Source: Chaetoderma sp. LZ-2023a
Lineage: Eukaryota; Mollusca; Caudofoveata; Chaetodermatida; Chaetodermatidae
NCBI GenBank assembly: GCA_034401795.1
Contig: CM067373.1
Location: 86,151,023 to 86,215,022, forward strand
DNA: 64,000 nt
Reading direction: 5' to 3'
Shown here piece by piece: positions 47,195-60,129 of the stretch; position 1 is the first letter of the stretch; each line of letters starts with the position of its first letter. Below the pieces are notes generated by a model. The model saw only the letters and a list, made by a program, of their open reading frames with translations. It was not told the DNA's origin and made no database searches. Position numbers and translations under genes: made by a program.

Positions 47195-47426
47195 AGCGGT
47201 TCACAATCAAGAGCTAATTCTCTCTGTACAAATAAACCACGGTCATGAACACAAAATTCCTAATCTTGTCGCCTAAATCTGTATGTAATGTTCTACACCT
47301 CAAACTGGACTTTTACATAACTGCATGCATGTGCATTTCGTACTTGGAATTATGTCAGCTAACGCGGGGACAAAAAGTATGGCAGCCTAGTTGTACCATC
47401 ATGTTTCTACGTTTTATTGTTTTTGC

Positions 47427-47450
47427 TGGTGCTTAACTTTTGCACAGGTG
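47427..47450. repeat. Right TIR of the Tc1-like element
   Basis: Exact reverse complement of 45847-45870, followed by TATATATA. Confidence 0.92.
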
Positions 47451-47740
47451 TATATATAGTTACCCGTATATCGGGATTCTGCGAATTCGTGTTTGGATCA
47501 ATGGGCAAGAGGCGCTAAGCGTGGGCGGCGCTTAGCTAGAGATAGATGGGGCATGCATGTAGGTAGAAGTGGATTCCTCTCACACTTATCTGTTTATCTA
47601 TTTACTGAGGTTGTTGTTGTGGTGTCTCTAAAACAATCGCTTAAAAATGCGCACTCGATAACGACGCGATAGCGACACAATGAGACTAGTAGCTGTGGCG
47701 TCGTGTCGCCGTTGCGTCGCCCTAGTGTGCGCCGTGATTG

Positions 47741-47930
47741 AGGCTACATTTCCATGCATCCGCAATCCGCATACGCAAACATCCAAGCGCGTGGAACACA
47801 CCCCGGTGTGCACGGTCAAATTCCGCCTTTGAGACAATTTGCGTATAGGTATATCAAACAATCTAATTCGATACACGTACTGCACGCGGTGTTTGCGTAT
47901 GCGGATTGCGGATGAATGGAAACGTAGCCT
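47741..47930. mobile_element. 190-bp MITE with ~40-bp TIRs in intron 3
   Basis: 'aggctacatttccat.catccgcaatccgc' at the left is inverted at the right ('gcggattgcggatg.atggaaacgtagcct'), with about 38 of 40 positions matching. There is no coding capacity and no obvious target duplication. Confidence 0.8.
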
Positions 47931-48184
47931 AGCCGCGTGTTTCAGGCTATTGGGTTAGATGATTCCATGTGTTAAAGAGGCACTAGTTAGTAAATCTATA
48001 TAAATCATGGATTACTTATTTTTGTTGCGCCTGCGTACGCGCGTATTTTTTCCTTTTTAATTTCTATTGAATTTCTAATTTACATCTTCTTGAGTAATGA
48101 CTGTCAAACACTAGTATTAAACCACTAGCAACATTTTAAGTCCATAATTCTGTATATAGAATAGATCAATCATCTATCGTCTCT

Positions 48185-48425
48185 TTAACCATTTAATGTT
48201 TAAATTTGCTCAAGAATATATAAATATATGCTTTTTGAATGCTCATTTGCAGATCAAGAGAAGACTATTTTTGAAAGTTTCCCTTTATAATGACTGGCTC
48301 GGTTACCAACTGAGCCAGTCATTCCACAGGTAAATTTTCAAAATAGTTTTCTTTTGCCTTGCAAATGGTCATTCCTCAAAACAACCACAGAGGCCAGTTT
48401 TGGTCAGCTCCGCCATAAAATGGTT
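48185..48425. mobile_element. Hairpin MITE-B copy in intron 3
   Basis: Begins near 'ctttaaccatttaatg', contains the inverted 'aagagaagactatttttgaaa' / 'caaaatagttttcttttgcc' arms around 'gactggctcggttac' and ends 'ccataaaatggttaa'. It is a TTAA-type family member running up to 14 bp from the exon 3 donor. Confidence 0.65.
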
Positions 48426-48426
48426 A

Positions 48427-48765
<339 letters not shown>

Positions 48766-48834
48766 TTAACGCCCCTCTTGTCACGAGCGCCACAAAGCGC
48801 TCAAGATTGCAAAATTTGAGCAATTAACCATTTA

Positions 48835-49165
48835 ATGATGAAGATTTTTCACGAAAATGAAAATTTGTGTTCAGTAAATGTTCTTTTGCAAACCAAGAGA
48901 GAACCAAGAGATTATATTTTTTGAATATTTATCAAGTTGGAATTGGTAAAATAGCCTTCTGTTTGTTGTCCAGCAAATAGATATGGCTAGAGCCGATTCC
49001 TTGTGACCACCGCAGATGCCGTTTACGCGCATTAGTCAAGAAAATTCCAATTTTTGCTTAGACAATGTCCGTTTGCGTGCCAAGAGAAGACTATTTTTTC
49101 TAACTTTACCATTGGAATCACTGGCTCGTTTATCGAGTCAGGCATTCCATTGATAAATTTGTAAA
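48835..49165. mobile_element. Partial or rearranged MITE-B copy in intron 2
   Basis: Contains 'accatttaatga', 'gcaaaccaagagagaacc', 'gccaagagaagactattttttc' and 'ggaatcactggctcgtttatcgagtca' with the inverted partner. Looks like two overlapping fragments. Confidence 0.5.
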
Positions 49166-49319
49166 AAAAAAGGTTTTCTGGTCTGCAAAGAAGTGTACTC
49201 CTACAAAATCTATATGGAGGCAGGATCTGTCTAATGTGCGTTGGGCTGGTATCGCCTGCATGATTGAGGAGAGTATTGCAGTATTGCTGATGTCATCTGG
49301 CCCGCGTGCACGGGCATAC

Positions 49320-50076
<757 letters not shown>

Positions 50077-50094
50077 TGCCATTCCTCCAATTTA

Positions 50095-50405
50095 ACCCTT
50101 CTTGTGTCAACAGCGCTTCAAAGCGCTCCGAATGCTTCTTATACAGTAACTCTTTAATGGTCAATATCTTTCATGACAATTTTTGCCGATCAAGAGGTAA
50201 TGGTCAAGAATATTTAATATTTTTTATTTGTAGGCCAAAAGAAGAGTATCTTTGAAAATTCGCCACTGGAATAGCTGGCTCGGTTACCGAACCAGTAATC
50301 AATTTAAAAAAATACTCTTCTCTTGGTCCGCAAATGGGCATTCCTCAAGACAACTGTAGAGGTCCTTATCGGCAGGCTTTACCATAAAAAGTGTAAAAAG
50401 GGGTT
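50095..50405. mobile_element. Hairpin MITE-B copy in intron 2
   Basis: Arms 'aaaagaagagtatctttgaaaattcgccactgg' and 'aaaatactcttctcttggtc' flank 'gctggctcggttaccgaacc'. 'tctttaatggtcaa' starts and 'accataaaaagtg' ends the element. Confidence 0.65.
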
Positions 50406-50596
50406 ATATAATAAACACCATTCTTATATAGCTACCGAGCTTTGTCTATGATCACATTGCAGAAAACTTGCTGGTCTAGTGGGGTGAGTGGGGGAGATAA
50501 GCGCATTGTAGAAAACCTGCATGGGGTTGGGTGTCTCCCCTAAGACTTAGCACCAGGGCTTTTTACGCCTATGCAAGATATGTTGGGTATTCCTTA

Positions 50597-50848
<252 letters not shown>

Positions 50849-50939
50849 CTAAAATGAATTCGCAGAGCAGTTAGAAGACGATGACCGAAAAAATGAGTGG
50901 CGACGAGGACAAAACGTGACGATAATGGGTGAACAACCG

Positions 50940-51082
50940 ACCACCACCACCACCACCACCAACAACAACAACATCAACAACTACAGTGACGACGACGACA
51001 ACAACGACGACGACGACGACGACTACGACAACAACAACGACGACAACGACGATTGCGATGCCGTTGACGATGATAACAACAA
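50940..51082. repeat. Trinucleotide repeats (CCA/CAA/CGA) in intron 1
   Basis: CCA and CAA runs followed by GAC/AAC runs. Low-complexity Thr, Asp/Asn or Val frames result. It lies 90-230 bp upstream of the exon 2 acceptor on the gene strand. Confidence 0.9.
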
Positions 51083-51094
51083 GATTCTCAAGGG

Positions 51095-51540
51095 ACTGTG
51101 TCGCTGATCTGGAAAATCGGCCTATGAGATCATTGTATATAAATACCTTTAAATGATTTGCAGGAACCATTCATAAAATTCAAAATGGCCACCGGAAAGA
51201 GGTGGCCTATCAACATTCTGTATACATGTTCTGAAATCTACCACCATAGCGTCATTCAAGTTAAGTTGGCTTGAAATTAGCCCAGAGGTTAATGAGGAGT
51301 CGGCTTATCCGATTTCTTGCAAATCTTTGGAAAATCCAAGATGGACACCGGAAAAATTGGCCAGTGATAAAATTCTGCATACAAGTTCTGAAGGCTAGCA
51401 CCATAGCCTAAGGTCATTTCAGTCGGTTGAAATCGCCCAAGCGGTTAGGCCTAATGAGCAGCATTTTAAAGCTTTCGCCAATTTTCAGAAAATCCATGAT
51501 GGCTGTTGGAACAAGATCTCAAATATCTCGCTTTCTTATG
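51095..51540. repeat. Diverged 'aagatgg'-type repeat in intron 1
   Basis: Phrases 'gggactgtgtcgctgatctgg', 'aaaatggccaccgg', 'cccaagcggttagg' and 'aatccaagatgg' relate it to 38850-41160. A further similar stretch (51560-51880) repeats 'tctgaagttttat.caaatc.gata' twice. Confidence 0.55.
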
Positions 51541-52132
51541 TTGCGCTAATTTTTGAAAATCTATTTCTTTTGTATGTGGACTAGTCCTAACTGTCGTACA
51601 GAAAACAAATATCTGAAGTTTTATTCAAATCTGATAAACCGTTATTTGTGTAAATGCCATTTGATTAAAGCTTAATGCAGCAACAAACCTTAACCATGCA
51701 TACAAATCAGCCCAAAATAAATCAAAGTTCAAATGCCGAAAAAATACGGAAAATATTTGAAAATAGATTTCTTTCTGATGTGTACTATAGTCCTAAGCAA
51801 CATAGGCATATAAAACACATTTCTGAAGTTTTATGCAAATCGGATATCCCCTTGTTGATGTAAATGTCGTTTGAAAAAACTAAAGGGATTTTTGTATTGG
51901 AACTCATGTTCAATCCACTTATGTTCAAAATATTGAATAGATTATGTCTTACATCGTGTCCAAAAATTAAAAAAATTGGTTTCTGTTTTAGTGTTGGAAA
52001 CATGATAAATTATTTCAGAGCAGTACTGTAATTTGATTTGATCAATATAGGCATGTGTGTACTTTCCAAAGAAAAGCACTACAATATGGTATCGGAGTCG
52101 ACGCCGTAGTTTCATCGTCCAACACGTTACCT

Positions 52133-52393
52133 AATGGACCTTTCCAGAGTAATGACTTCATATGACGTCATAAACAGCTAAGTGGCGTGTATGATGACGT
52201 CATAATCATTACGTCATAAATAATTCTATACGACCCGTCTTTAACTCTTAATAGTCCGACACGTTGTACAAATTGTATGTCTACTATTTAATAAAATGCT
52301 GTTGAATATTTTGAAACTAATTTGACTGGGCGCTGCCATGGCGGAACTGAGATAGAGATGAGCGGGGCAGAGCTAAAAATGGAAAGGTCCATT
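52133..52393. mobile_element. MITE-A, 5'/3' ends intact, TA-flanked, in intron 1
   Basis: ATGGACCTTTCC at the left and GGAAAGGTCCAT at the right are perfect inverted ends, each flanked by TA. The interior has two TGACGTCA sites, 'gtccgacacgttgtac' and half of the palindromic core. About 260 bp, an internally shortened member of the family. Confidence 0.8.
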
Positions 52394-52549
52394 AGATACC
52401 CGTATTAACACCAATAATCGATTTCTTCAACTAATCTCCGATAAAATCGCCATTTGTTTGACAGCTATAACATCCGAATTTGAAAAAAAAAATGTGATAC
52501 TTAATACTGTCTACTTTGAACAAACGATGCTTACAAATCCAGTACTCAC

Positions 52550-52552
52550 CAT
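52550..52552 (-). CDS. Alpha-tubulin, exon 1 (start codon only), predicted
   Basis: On the minus strand ATG is followed immediately by GTGAGT, a consensus donor, and preceded by 'acaaa' (A at -3). This gives the expected structure in which intron 1 splits Met1 from Arg2 (phase 0). The intron would be 52549-50849 (1701 bp). A TATA box lies about 130 bp upstream. No other candidate was found as good, but I did not exhaustively exclude alternatives. Confidence 0.7.
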
Positions 52553-52677
52553 TTTGTTTTTTATAGATCGGATTCAAAATAACTATATTTATAACGAATA
52601 CTGGACGCTTCGTTCTCGTATTAAGAGGAGAAATCGGTGTCGACTGTCCGCGTGGCTACGATGACCAGCGGCTACCT

Positions 52678-52687
52678 CTTATATAAG
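52678..52687 (-). promoter_or_regulatory. Predicted TATA box of the alpha-tubulin gene
   Basis: 'cttatataag' lies about 130 bp upstream of the predicted ATG. With a start about 30 bp downstream this gives a 5' UTR of roughly 100 nt. Confidence 0.55.
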
Positions 52688-52689
52688 GA

Positions 52690-53286
52690 AAAAAAATGGG
52701 CAAAGGTCAGAAATAAAAGAAACAAATACAGAATCAAAATAATCCCGTGAATAATTATTAAATTAAGCTGCCATATCTATTATGCCAGAAATACATGCTT
52801 AATGTATTTCATTCAGAATGGTGGTTATGTAGGTCCAATTTAGTATGCAATACAATTAAAATTTTGGATATTTTGAAAAAATAAACATGACTTTAAGTAG
52901 GCCTATTTATTTCCAAATGCATCAACGATTCAGTCAAACTGTTTTTAAAATCTTACTGACTTTCAATAAATTGCATATTTAGCCACGCCGATATTTAATG
53001 ACCATTTTTTCTACTATTTTGCTGGGTTGTGTGGTGATGGATTTACAATGAGAACCGGATAATGAGGTTACCGTTTATAGACGAGCTAATAGCTAGGCCC
53101 ATGCTTATTATTATTATTGTCCACTACTGAAAAATTGGCTCACAAAATAGGTAGCCCTAACAAAACTTGTTTACGCATTTCTAAATCAATATTTTCTCAA
53201 CCTTCCTGTTGAACTTTGTATCATACTAGAACGTTGGACACATTCCAGGATACGTTTTTATTAACCATCGAAATTCCATTGTCTCA
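52690..53286. other. Upstream flank of tubulin, no recognised feature
   Basis: A/T-rich sequence with a short (TTA)n at about 53107. No other promoter motif I can support. Confidence 0.4.
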
Positions 53287-53688
53287 ATGGACCTTTCCGG
53301 TTTTAGCTATGCCCCTCCCATCTCTAGCTAAGTCCCACCCACACCTCGCTCGCGTTGGGATTGATCGATCTCTGAACACCATAACCATCAATTTCCAAAA
53401 AAACTACACAGGTAAGCTGTTGAATATTTTGAAACTACTTTGACTGGGTGCTGTTACTGCCTAAGGCAGCAACAGCGCCCAGTCAAATTGGTCTCAAAAT
53501 ATTCAGCATGTTTATTAAATAGCAAAGAATTACAAAGACATACAATTCATACAACGTGTCGGACTATTTGAGATTTGATGACGGTCTATATGGAACCCTT
53601 TGTGATGTAATGATTGTGACGTCATCGTACATGCGCTGAGCTGATTATGACATCATATGATGGATGGATACTCTGGAAAGATGAATTA
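53287..53688. mobile_element. Full-length MITE-A, inverted relative to 41193-41603
   Basis: Starts ATGGACCTTTCCGG, continues 'ttttagctatgcccctccc', 'ttgggattgatcgatc' and the full palindromic core (53418-53508), then 'gtcggactatttgag', a TGACGTCA site and a decayed right end 'tctggaaagatgaatt'. About 400 bp, colinear as reverse complement with the 41.2 kb copy. Confidence 0.75.
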
Positions 53689-53714
53689 CTTGACAACGAA
53701 ACTGGTAACTTGTA

Positions 53715-54225
53715 AATCTGGTGAATATTTTAAAACTAATTTACTGGAATCTGTTGCTGTCATAGGCAGCATAAGCTCCGAGTCAAATTGGTTTCAAAAT
53801 ATCCAACGCAATATTTTTACACCATAACTAATTTATCCAAAATGGCCACCATGCAATTCGACCCATCCGACTATTGAACATACGCGCTTCAACTATTGCC
53901 CTAGATGAAGTTTTTTAGTTTCAAATCGATCGGCTTATGGGTTTTCGGAGAGTTTAATACGTGATTCTAAAAAATAGCAAAAAATCCAAGATAGCTGCAT
54001 GTCACCCAAATCGACCAATCAGCCTCCTTTAAACCAAATTGCATTCCTATGTCCTAAGGATGCTTCCTGCCAAATATAATTCAAATCAGCCTAGTGGTTC
54101 TTGTATCGTGCGATGTCGTTTAAAGAAAAAGTTGACGAATGACCACAGGCATACCGATGTATGAACAGACACTCTATGGATGGCCGCCATGCCATAAGCT
54201 CACTTGGCTATTCTGGCCAGGTGAG
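53715..54225. repeat. MITE-A core followed by an 'aagatgg' repeat fragment
   Basis: A core hairpin lies at 53715-53805. From 53815 the sequence matches the 38850-41160 family ('aaaatggccaccatgcaa', 'atgcttcctgccaaatataattcaaat', 'aaaagttgacgaatgacc') and ends 'ggccaggtgagctaa'. Confidence 0.6.
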
Positions 54226-54384
54226 CTAATAAATTGATGTTGTTGTTTGGAAAACCTATTCAAAGAGTATACATGATAAGTGGATGACCCGGGAGTATGG
54301 GACACGCATAGTAGACAGCTAGAGTTGTTTATACACTTTGAATATAAAAAAAAAGAATACAAGAATCCCATGGCAACTATACAG

Positions 54385-55290
54385 CTAACAGGTTGAATAT
54401 TTTAAAACTAATTTGACTGGGAGCCCAGAATATTTTAAAACTAATTTGACTGGGAGCCCAGTCAAATTAGTTCCAAAATATTCAACAGAATGTTTATTAA
54501 ATAGTAAAGGCATGAAATTCATACAACTGACAGACTATTCCCGGTCCATAACAGAGTATTTATGTCAAGTATGATAGTGATGTCAGCCTACATGTGACGT
54601 AATTCCTTACATCATATACTTGACTGACAGATCGGATACATCCATTAACTCTTTGAGCTTGACAGGACCAAATATGATATATCTTTTACAATGTAAGAAA
54701 TATTATGTTGACTATTTTGAAAATAATTTGACCGGAGACTGATGCTGCCTAGTTTTCAACATCTTACCTGAACGGTGGCCTTGAAATCGAGATACTGAGA
54801 CACTAGGTTTCATGTTAAGTCATATGATGGTTGGATAGAGTGGAAAGGTCTAGTGCAGGTATTCTAAACCATGTCCTCATCATTACTCCTTTTAGGCGAG
54901 GGTAGCAGCTCCATAAACCACCATACCCCTTGATTAGTCAGTCAGTCAGTCAGCTAGTCTGTCACAAAAGCTTTTTTCCGGGCTGTCATTTCATATAAAG
55001 TAATCAAACTGGCTGTAGGCATGCATTGTAGGCTTATAGTATGTAGCGTAACAAAAGTAGGCCAGTGTGACCTGCTTTTCAGGCTTCACCCGCAGCTATC
55101 ACCATTCTATTGACCGTGCCTTAGTACAATGGAGGAATCCAGTTTTAGCTATATCCCGCCCATCTCTAGCTATGCTCCACCCATGTTTTGCCCGTGCTTG
55201 GATCGATTGAATCCAGAAAACTACTAGTTAACTGTTGAATATTTTGAAACTAATTTGACTGGGTGCTGAAGACATACAATTCGTACAACT
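54385..55290. repeat. Series of MITE-A cores and fragments
   Basis: Core hairpins or halves lie at 54390-54490 (with a 35-bp tandem duplication of 'attttaaaactaatttgactgggagccca'), 54705-54770 and 55234-55270. TGACGT-containing family interiors lie between. 54900-55090 instead resembles the 3.3-3.9 kb repeat ('agtcagtcagtc', 'aaaagtaggccagtgtgacc'). Confidence 0.6.
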
Positions 55291-55494
55291 TTTAAGAGTT
55301 TAAGATGGACTAAATCATGTCATTCATGACGTAATTGATTATGACGTCAGCCTACATGTGATGAAGTTGATTATGACATCATATGATTGACTGAGAAACT
55401 GGATTCCTCCATCAGTAATGATAGAAGTGCTTGGGTTTAACCATTTGAAAACCAGTGTCTCAGTATCGCAATTTCAAGGCCACTGTTCAGCTAA

Positions 55495-55575
55495 GATGTT
55501 TAATATTTTGAAACAAATTCAACAGGACCTAGGCAGCAACAGCCTCCCATCAAATTATTTTCAAAATAGTCAACA
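55495..55575. repeat. MITE-A core copy
   Basis: 'gtttaatattttgaaacaaattc' inverted with 'caaattattttcaaaatagtcaac'. Confidence 0.55.
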
Positions 55576-55751
55576 TTATATTTCTTACATTATAAAAGAC
55601 TTATCATATTTGGTCTTTCAAGCTCAGAGTTAATGGTGTAGTGAATACGTTCTCGGGACCGCAAAAAGCACATCTGCACATGATACTGATGTGTAACAAA
55701 AAAATTAAAATATTCAAAATCTTAACTGCATGATTAGCTTGAAATAGCTAT

Positions 55752-56265
55752 GGTCAAGTTCGACTCGCTAACTCTAGTCAGTTTCATGGTTTACTGAACA
55801 TGTGCAGTCGCTTTGTCAAGCCGAATGCTGAATAGTTAATTATAGTTCGTTGGTACCTGGTTCCCCATTGAATTACTATTGCTAAATTTTTGGAGCCAGG
55901 TACCAGTCTCCATTAACCCTTTCTGTCGTCTGTTTTGATGAAAATGGGTTATTTTTGTCCGCTAAGACGTCAAAAAGCATCCACATAAAGTATAGAGTGG
56001 TAAGGAATAGGGTCTTGGGAACACTGACATACAATGGGAAAGCGTAATTTTATCAACCCTAAGTTATTTAGTGAAATATTTACACTTTTATATGCATTTA
56101 TTCGTGACAAGCGATCGGTGTCTGCCATTTTGAAAATTATGCAAATATCACACTAACCATCTGAACCGAGCTCTGGTGCTCGGTTGACTAGCTAGTTAAC
56201 TATTTGAAGTTTGACTGGTATTTTAGTTAGCTATAGCTAACTATGGTTAGGAGTCGAACTTGACC
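55752..56265. mobile_element. Non-autonomous TIR element, copy 2 (MITE-C)
   Basis: Starts 'ggtcaagttcgactcgctaac' and ends 'ggttaggagtcgaacttgacc'. Its ends are better preserved than at 5141-5629, with about 15 perfectly inverted bases. Length 514 bp; it contains an extra ~35 bp relative to copy 1 ('ttttgtccgctaagacgtc'). No ORF. Confidence 0.8.
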
Positions 56266-56513
56266 AATGTTAGAACTTCAAAATTCAGTGTTAACCTTCC
56301 ATGATTTATGATAACACATGCAGGTTTTCCAGTCTTTGTTTCTAAATTCCCGGGTTCCACGACTTTCCATGACCAGTACAAACCATAAACCATAAAAGTA
56401 ATAGTAATAAGAAGTGTGGTACACTATAGGTGCAATTTAGCCAGCTTTGTCAGAAATCGCACAAATTTGCCAGACTGACCAAACATTTATCATAGTTGTG
56501 TTATGACTTAAAG

Positions 56514-56745
56514 TTAACCCTTTAATGGTCAAATTTAGTCGAGAAAATATAACTATTTCCTTTTTGAATGGATATTTGCAGGGCAAGAGAAGACTACGTT
56601 TGAAAATTCATCACCGGAATGACTGGTTCGCTTACCGAGCCAGTCATTCCAGTGGTGAATATTTTCAAAAATAGTCTTCTCTTGCCCTGCAAATGTCCAT
56701 TCCGCAAGACCACTTCAGCGGCTGGTTTTGGCCGGCGTAAGACAG
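56514..56745. mobile_element. Hairpin MITE-B copy
   Basis: Starts 'ttaaccctttaatggtcaa'. A near-perfect palindrome follows: 'gcagggcaagagaagacta..tttgaaaattcatcac.ggaatgactgg' with its inverse to 56690. The right end is truncated before the family's terminal TTAA. Confidence 0.75.
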
Positions 56746-56887
56746 AAGATCATGTGATGTCTGGTGTGTGCATGTATGCATGTATGGCTGGAATATATGA
56801 CAGTAACTGATATCTTCTTTATATTTTTTATTACTCCGTTGTTTTATTATATATAGCTTATCGTTATCATTATTACAGTATACACAG

Positions 56888-56894
<7 letters not shown>

Positions 56895-56967
<73 letters not shown>
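56895..56967. repeat. (TA)n microsatellite
   Basis: 73 bp of TA repeats. Confidence 0.95.
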
Positions 56968-56970
<3 letters not shown>

Positions 56971-57289
56971 CAGTATAATATAATATGGCTGTTTGTTTAT
57001 CACCAGCTTTGAATATTTACAATTTTATTTAGCATCCACAATTCTATTCAACATTAACATCATATTTACAGGCATTTATTATTAATTATTAATAAATATA
57101 TTATAATATATATTTTAACCCACAACTGCTTATTTGCAGGCCGTGTCCAATTACAAGAATATTTGGATATTATTTGCTTAAAATTTCCACTGAAATGCAG
57201 GACTTGTTCCTTTGGGATCATAATCAGATGAACGCTGAACCAGAGCATATTAGTTCCCGACCTTTGTACTGAAGCTCACTAGAGAGATC

Positions 57290-57650
57290 TGATCTGTCGC
57301 TCAATTATATGATGTCATAATCAATTAGGCCACATGTAGACTGATGTCACAATCAAAATGTGCATTGAATGAACAAGTCTGTCAAGTGTACTAATTATGT
57401 CTTTACTATTTAATAAACATTTTCTTAAATATTTTGAAACTAATTTCAATGTCATAGGAAGCAACAGCATCCAGTAAAATTAGTTTCAAAATATTCAACA
57501 GTTTACCTGTATAGCTCCCTTAAAAATGGGATTCAGGGAATTCAGGATTCAAGGTATATAAATAGGTCCCACCATGCACAAAGCATGGGCGGAGCTTAGC
57601 TAGGAATGGGCGGAGCTTAGCTAGGAATGGGTGGGGAATAGCTAGGAATG
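57290..57650. mobile_element. Diverged MITE-A
   Basis: 'atgatgtcataatcaat', a core at 57423-57505, then 'gcatgggcggagcttagctaggaatgg' repeated three times in tandem. The TIRs are decayed. Confidence 0.55.
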
Positions 57651-57883
57651 GATACCCCTATTGAGCCGGGAACCAGTAGCATGATGTCTCAAATGAATAT
57701 GCCTCTGTCTGGGGGCCGTATTCACGAAGAGTGCCTAAGCTACACACCTGTCTAACTGCTTGTACCTATTTAGATGACCTGATCCAGTCATATTCATGAA
57801 CATACAGCTAAATGGTCATCTAATGTAGGTGAATTCACACTTAGTTTATTTTACTTGTGCCATATTTACACATTTTCTCATAC

Positions 57884-58175
57884 TTAACCCTTTAACACTC
57901 TTATCAGCCAAAACGGCTTCTCCAGCCGTAATGAGAAATATACATTTGCAGACCAAAAAGACTATTTTTGAAAATTTACCATTGGAATGACTGGCTAGAT
58001 AACCGAGTCAGAGCCAGTAATTCCAGTGATAAAAGATAAAAAATTGTATCATATTGGCCTGTAAATGGACATTCAATAGGCAGATATTTAAATTTTCTTC
58101 ACAAAATTTTACCATTAAAGGGTTAAGAGCACTGCAGACACTAGTTTTGGCTGGCTTGACCATTAAATGGTTCAA
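57884..58175. mobile_element. Hairpin MITE-B copy
   Basis: TTAACCCTTTAACACTC at the left, 'accattaaagggttaag' at about 58113-58125 on the right, then a second family end ('accattaaatggtt') at 58170. Palindromic centre around 58000. Confidence 0.65.
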
Positions 58176-58576
58176 CATTATTATATTGTGCATGTAGACG
58201 TTAGGATATTAAATTATTACTAGCCTAATCCTATCCTCAATATATTACTAGCTACTACCCACAGGCACGTTTCTAAAATCCCTAGGCTAGCTTTATTTTC
58301 AAGCCATAAAATGAATGGACAAAACTGATGTTAAGTAAACGTCTTGCCTATCTTCCTAATCGTTGTGATAATTCTTACTCGGATCATGACGGGTCATTGG
58401 AATAAGAAAAATAATGTTGAGTTTGGATGTAATTTATCAAGACATGATCGAATATAAGTGTGTGATCGGTTTTGGGAATAAAATGTCTGTGACCTCGACC
58501 TCTGTGAGCTGAAAATACCCCATGGCCCAGAATCAACAATATCTAGCTAATGTATTATAGATTTGATCTATTATTA

Positions 58577-58998
58577 ACCCTTTAACCATCAATTTTTTTC
58601 ATGAAAACTTCAATTTTCACATAGAAAATATCCATTTGCAGACCGCGTGCTACGAGTTGACCTCAAGAAAGCAGGACTCAGTACACTCATATAAAGAATG
58701 GACCTGAGAAAGCTAAGGATTTCTGCTGAAGACAAGACACAGTGGGCAAATGCGAAGGACTGATTGCAGCTGTAGGATGTTTCTACTACTACAGCTGCAG
58801 AATACAGTAATCATACACACATTTGCAGACCAAGAGGAAATTATTTTTGAAGATTTATCACTAATGACTGGCTCGGTTATTCAGCCAGTCATTCTAGTGA
58901 TAAATCTCGAAGAATATTTTTCTCATGGTCTGCAGATGAACATTTCTCAAGAGCCCAGCAGAAGCCATTCTGGCTGGATTGAGTGTTAAAGGGTTAAC
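58577..58998. mobile_element. MITE-B copy with TTAACCC/GGGTTAA ends and an insertion
   Basis: Both ends are intact ('ttaaccctttaa' and 'gttaaagggttaa'), as for piggyBac-type elements that duplicate TTAA and start CCC. The hairpin arms are at 58823-58938. About 150 bp of unrelated sequence lies near 58645-58800. Confidence 0.7.
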
Positions 58999-59403
58999 GT
59001 GATGGTGGACATGAGATTTTTATGGTGCCATTAGAAGAGATTTGTGTACATCTTGGAAAAAAATCTTGAACAATGTTGCTTCTATGAAGACTAATTGCCT
59101 GCAGTGAAATTAATGTCAAAATATATATAAAGCTTGCCGTGTGAGTCCCATTAAATTGAGATCTAAGATTTCAGTTTTGTATTGAAAGTGGTAAGTAATG
59201 TTATGCATTTGTGTACTGATAGATAGTGATTCAGCTGATAAAAAACTGACAAACAGAAAAATAAATAAATAAAACAACCAAATAAACAAATATTATTAAG
59301 ATGATAAAAACAATCAACAATGTATGTTCCAAACAAAGTGATAACATACATTTAAATCTAAAATACACATAGAGACAATCAGACATCCACATAAATTATC
59401 TCA

Positions 59404-59404
<1 letters not shown>

Positions 59405-59437
<33 letters not shown>
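59405..59437. repeat. (TA)n microsatellite
   Basis: Short TA run. A second one lies at 59579-59600, bounding a 140-bp unique segment. Confidence 0.9.
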
Positions 59438-59442
<5 letters not shown>

Positions 59443-59694
59443 TCATGCCTCCATGATGCCTGTAATCCTGGCCATAGAGATGGCCAATTACAAACTAACA
59501 TATGGAACACTATTGCTAAAATACTAGGATATGAAGACATAGCTGCTAAGTTTACGATTGTTCCCCCATAAATGAAGAAGATATATATATATATATATAA
59601 ATCATGCATATGCACAAATGAAATCAATGCCTTCAGACATGGATACTCATTAATGAGTCAAATGGTTCCAAATTTACATTAATTAACCTGTTAA

Positions 59695-59775
59695 AAATAT
59701 TCTGTTGAAAATTATGGAAATAATTTAACTGGAAGCCGTTGTTGCCGAAATTATTTACAAAAATATTCAAAATTC
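59695..59775. repeat. MITE-A core copy
   Basis: 'tctgttgaaaattatggaaataatttaactgg' with a weak inverted partner ending 'atattcaaaattc'. Confidence 0.5.
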
Positions 59776-60129
59776 TTTCTGTAATGATATACTAGGAGTC
59801 TAGGTCTTCAGTACTGAAAAGGTTAATAACAAATGACACAAACAGTTGAGTTCATATATACAATATACATTCAATATTACTTCCATAAAACTGAATTCTT
59901 TTTTGATAAAAAGTTGGACAAACCCTTAAAAAGTAGGAAAAGTATGGCCACTGTGAAGCCTGAATAAATGCCCAATGATCGTCCAGACCTAGTCAGCTGG
60001 ACATTAGGAATAGTCATTATTTTGCTCTCTTCCTACATGACTGAGAAGAAAATTTATCCTGCAATTTCATTGGCCAATCATTATCATGAAAATTAATTCT
60101 CCAATGATATCAATAGAAAGATTTTCTTC

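Larger units (their letters stand above)
45847..47450 (-). mobile_element. Tc1-like DNA transposon in alpha-tubulin intron 3, apparently intact
   Basis: 1604 bp bounded by perfect 24-bp terminal inverted repeats (45847-45870 and 47427-47450) beginning CACCTGTGCAAAAG. TA dinucleotides flank both sides as expected for the Tc1/mariner TA duplication; the flanks are extended TATATA, so the exact ends are ambiguous by up to 6 bp. The single gene (46169-47194) is uninterrupted. Identical TIRs and an intact ORF suggest recent activity. Insertion is opposite to no essential signal: it lies over 1 kb from both splice sites and is transcribed in the same direction as the tubulin gene. Confidence 0.92.

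Noticed and set aside
46200-47276. Plus-strand ORFs across the transposon
   Set aside because: Shadows of the transposase, which has full domain structure on the minus strand.
50871-51170. Val- or Thr/Asp-rich ORFs
   Set aside because: Product of the CCA/CGA trinucleotide tracts in tubulin intron 1.
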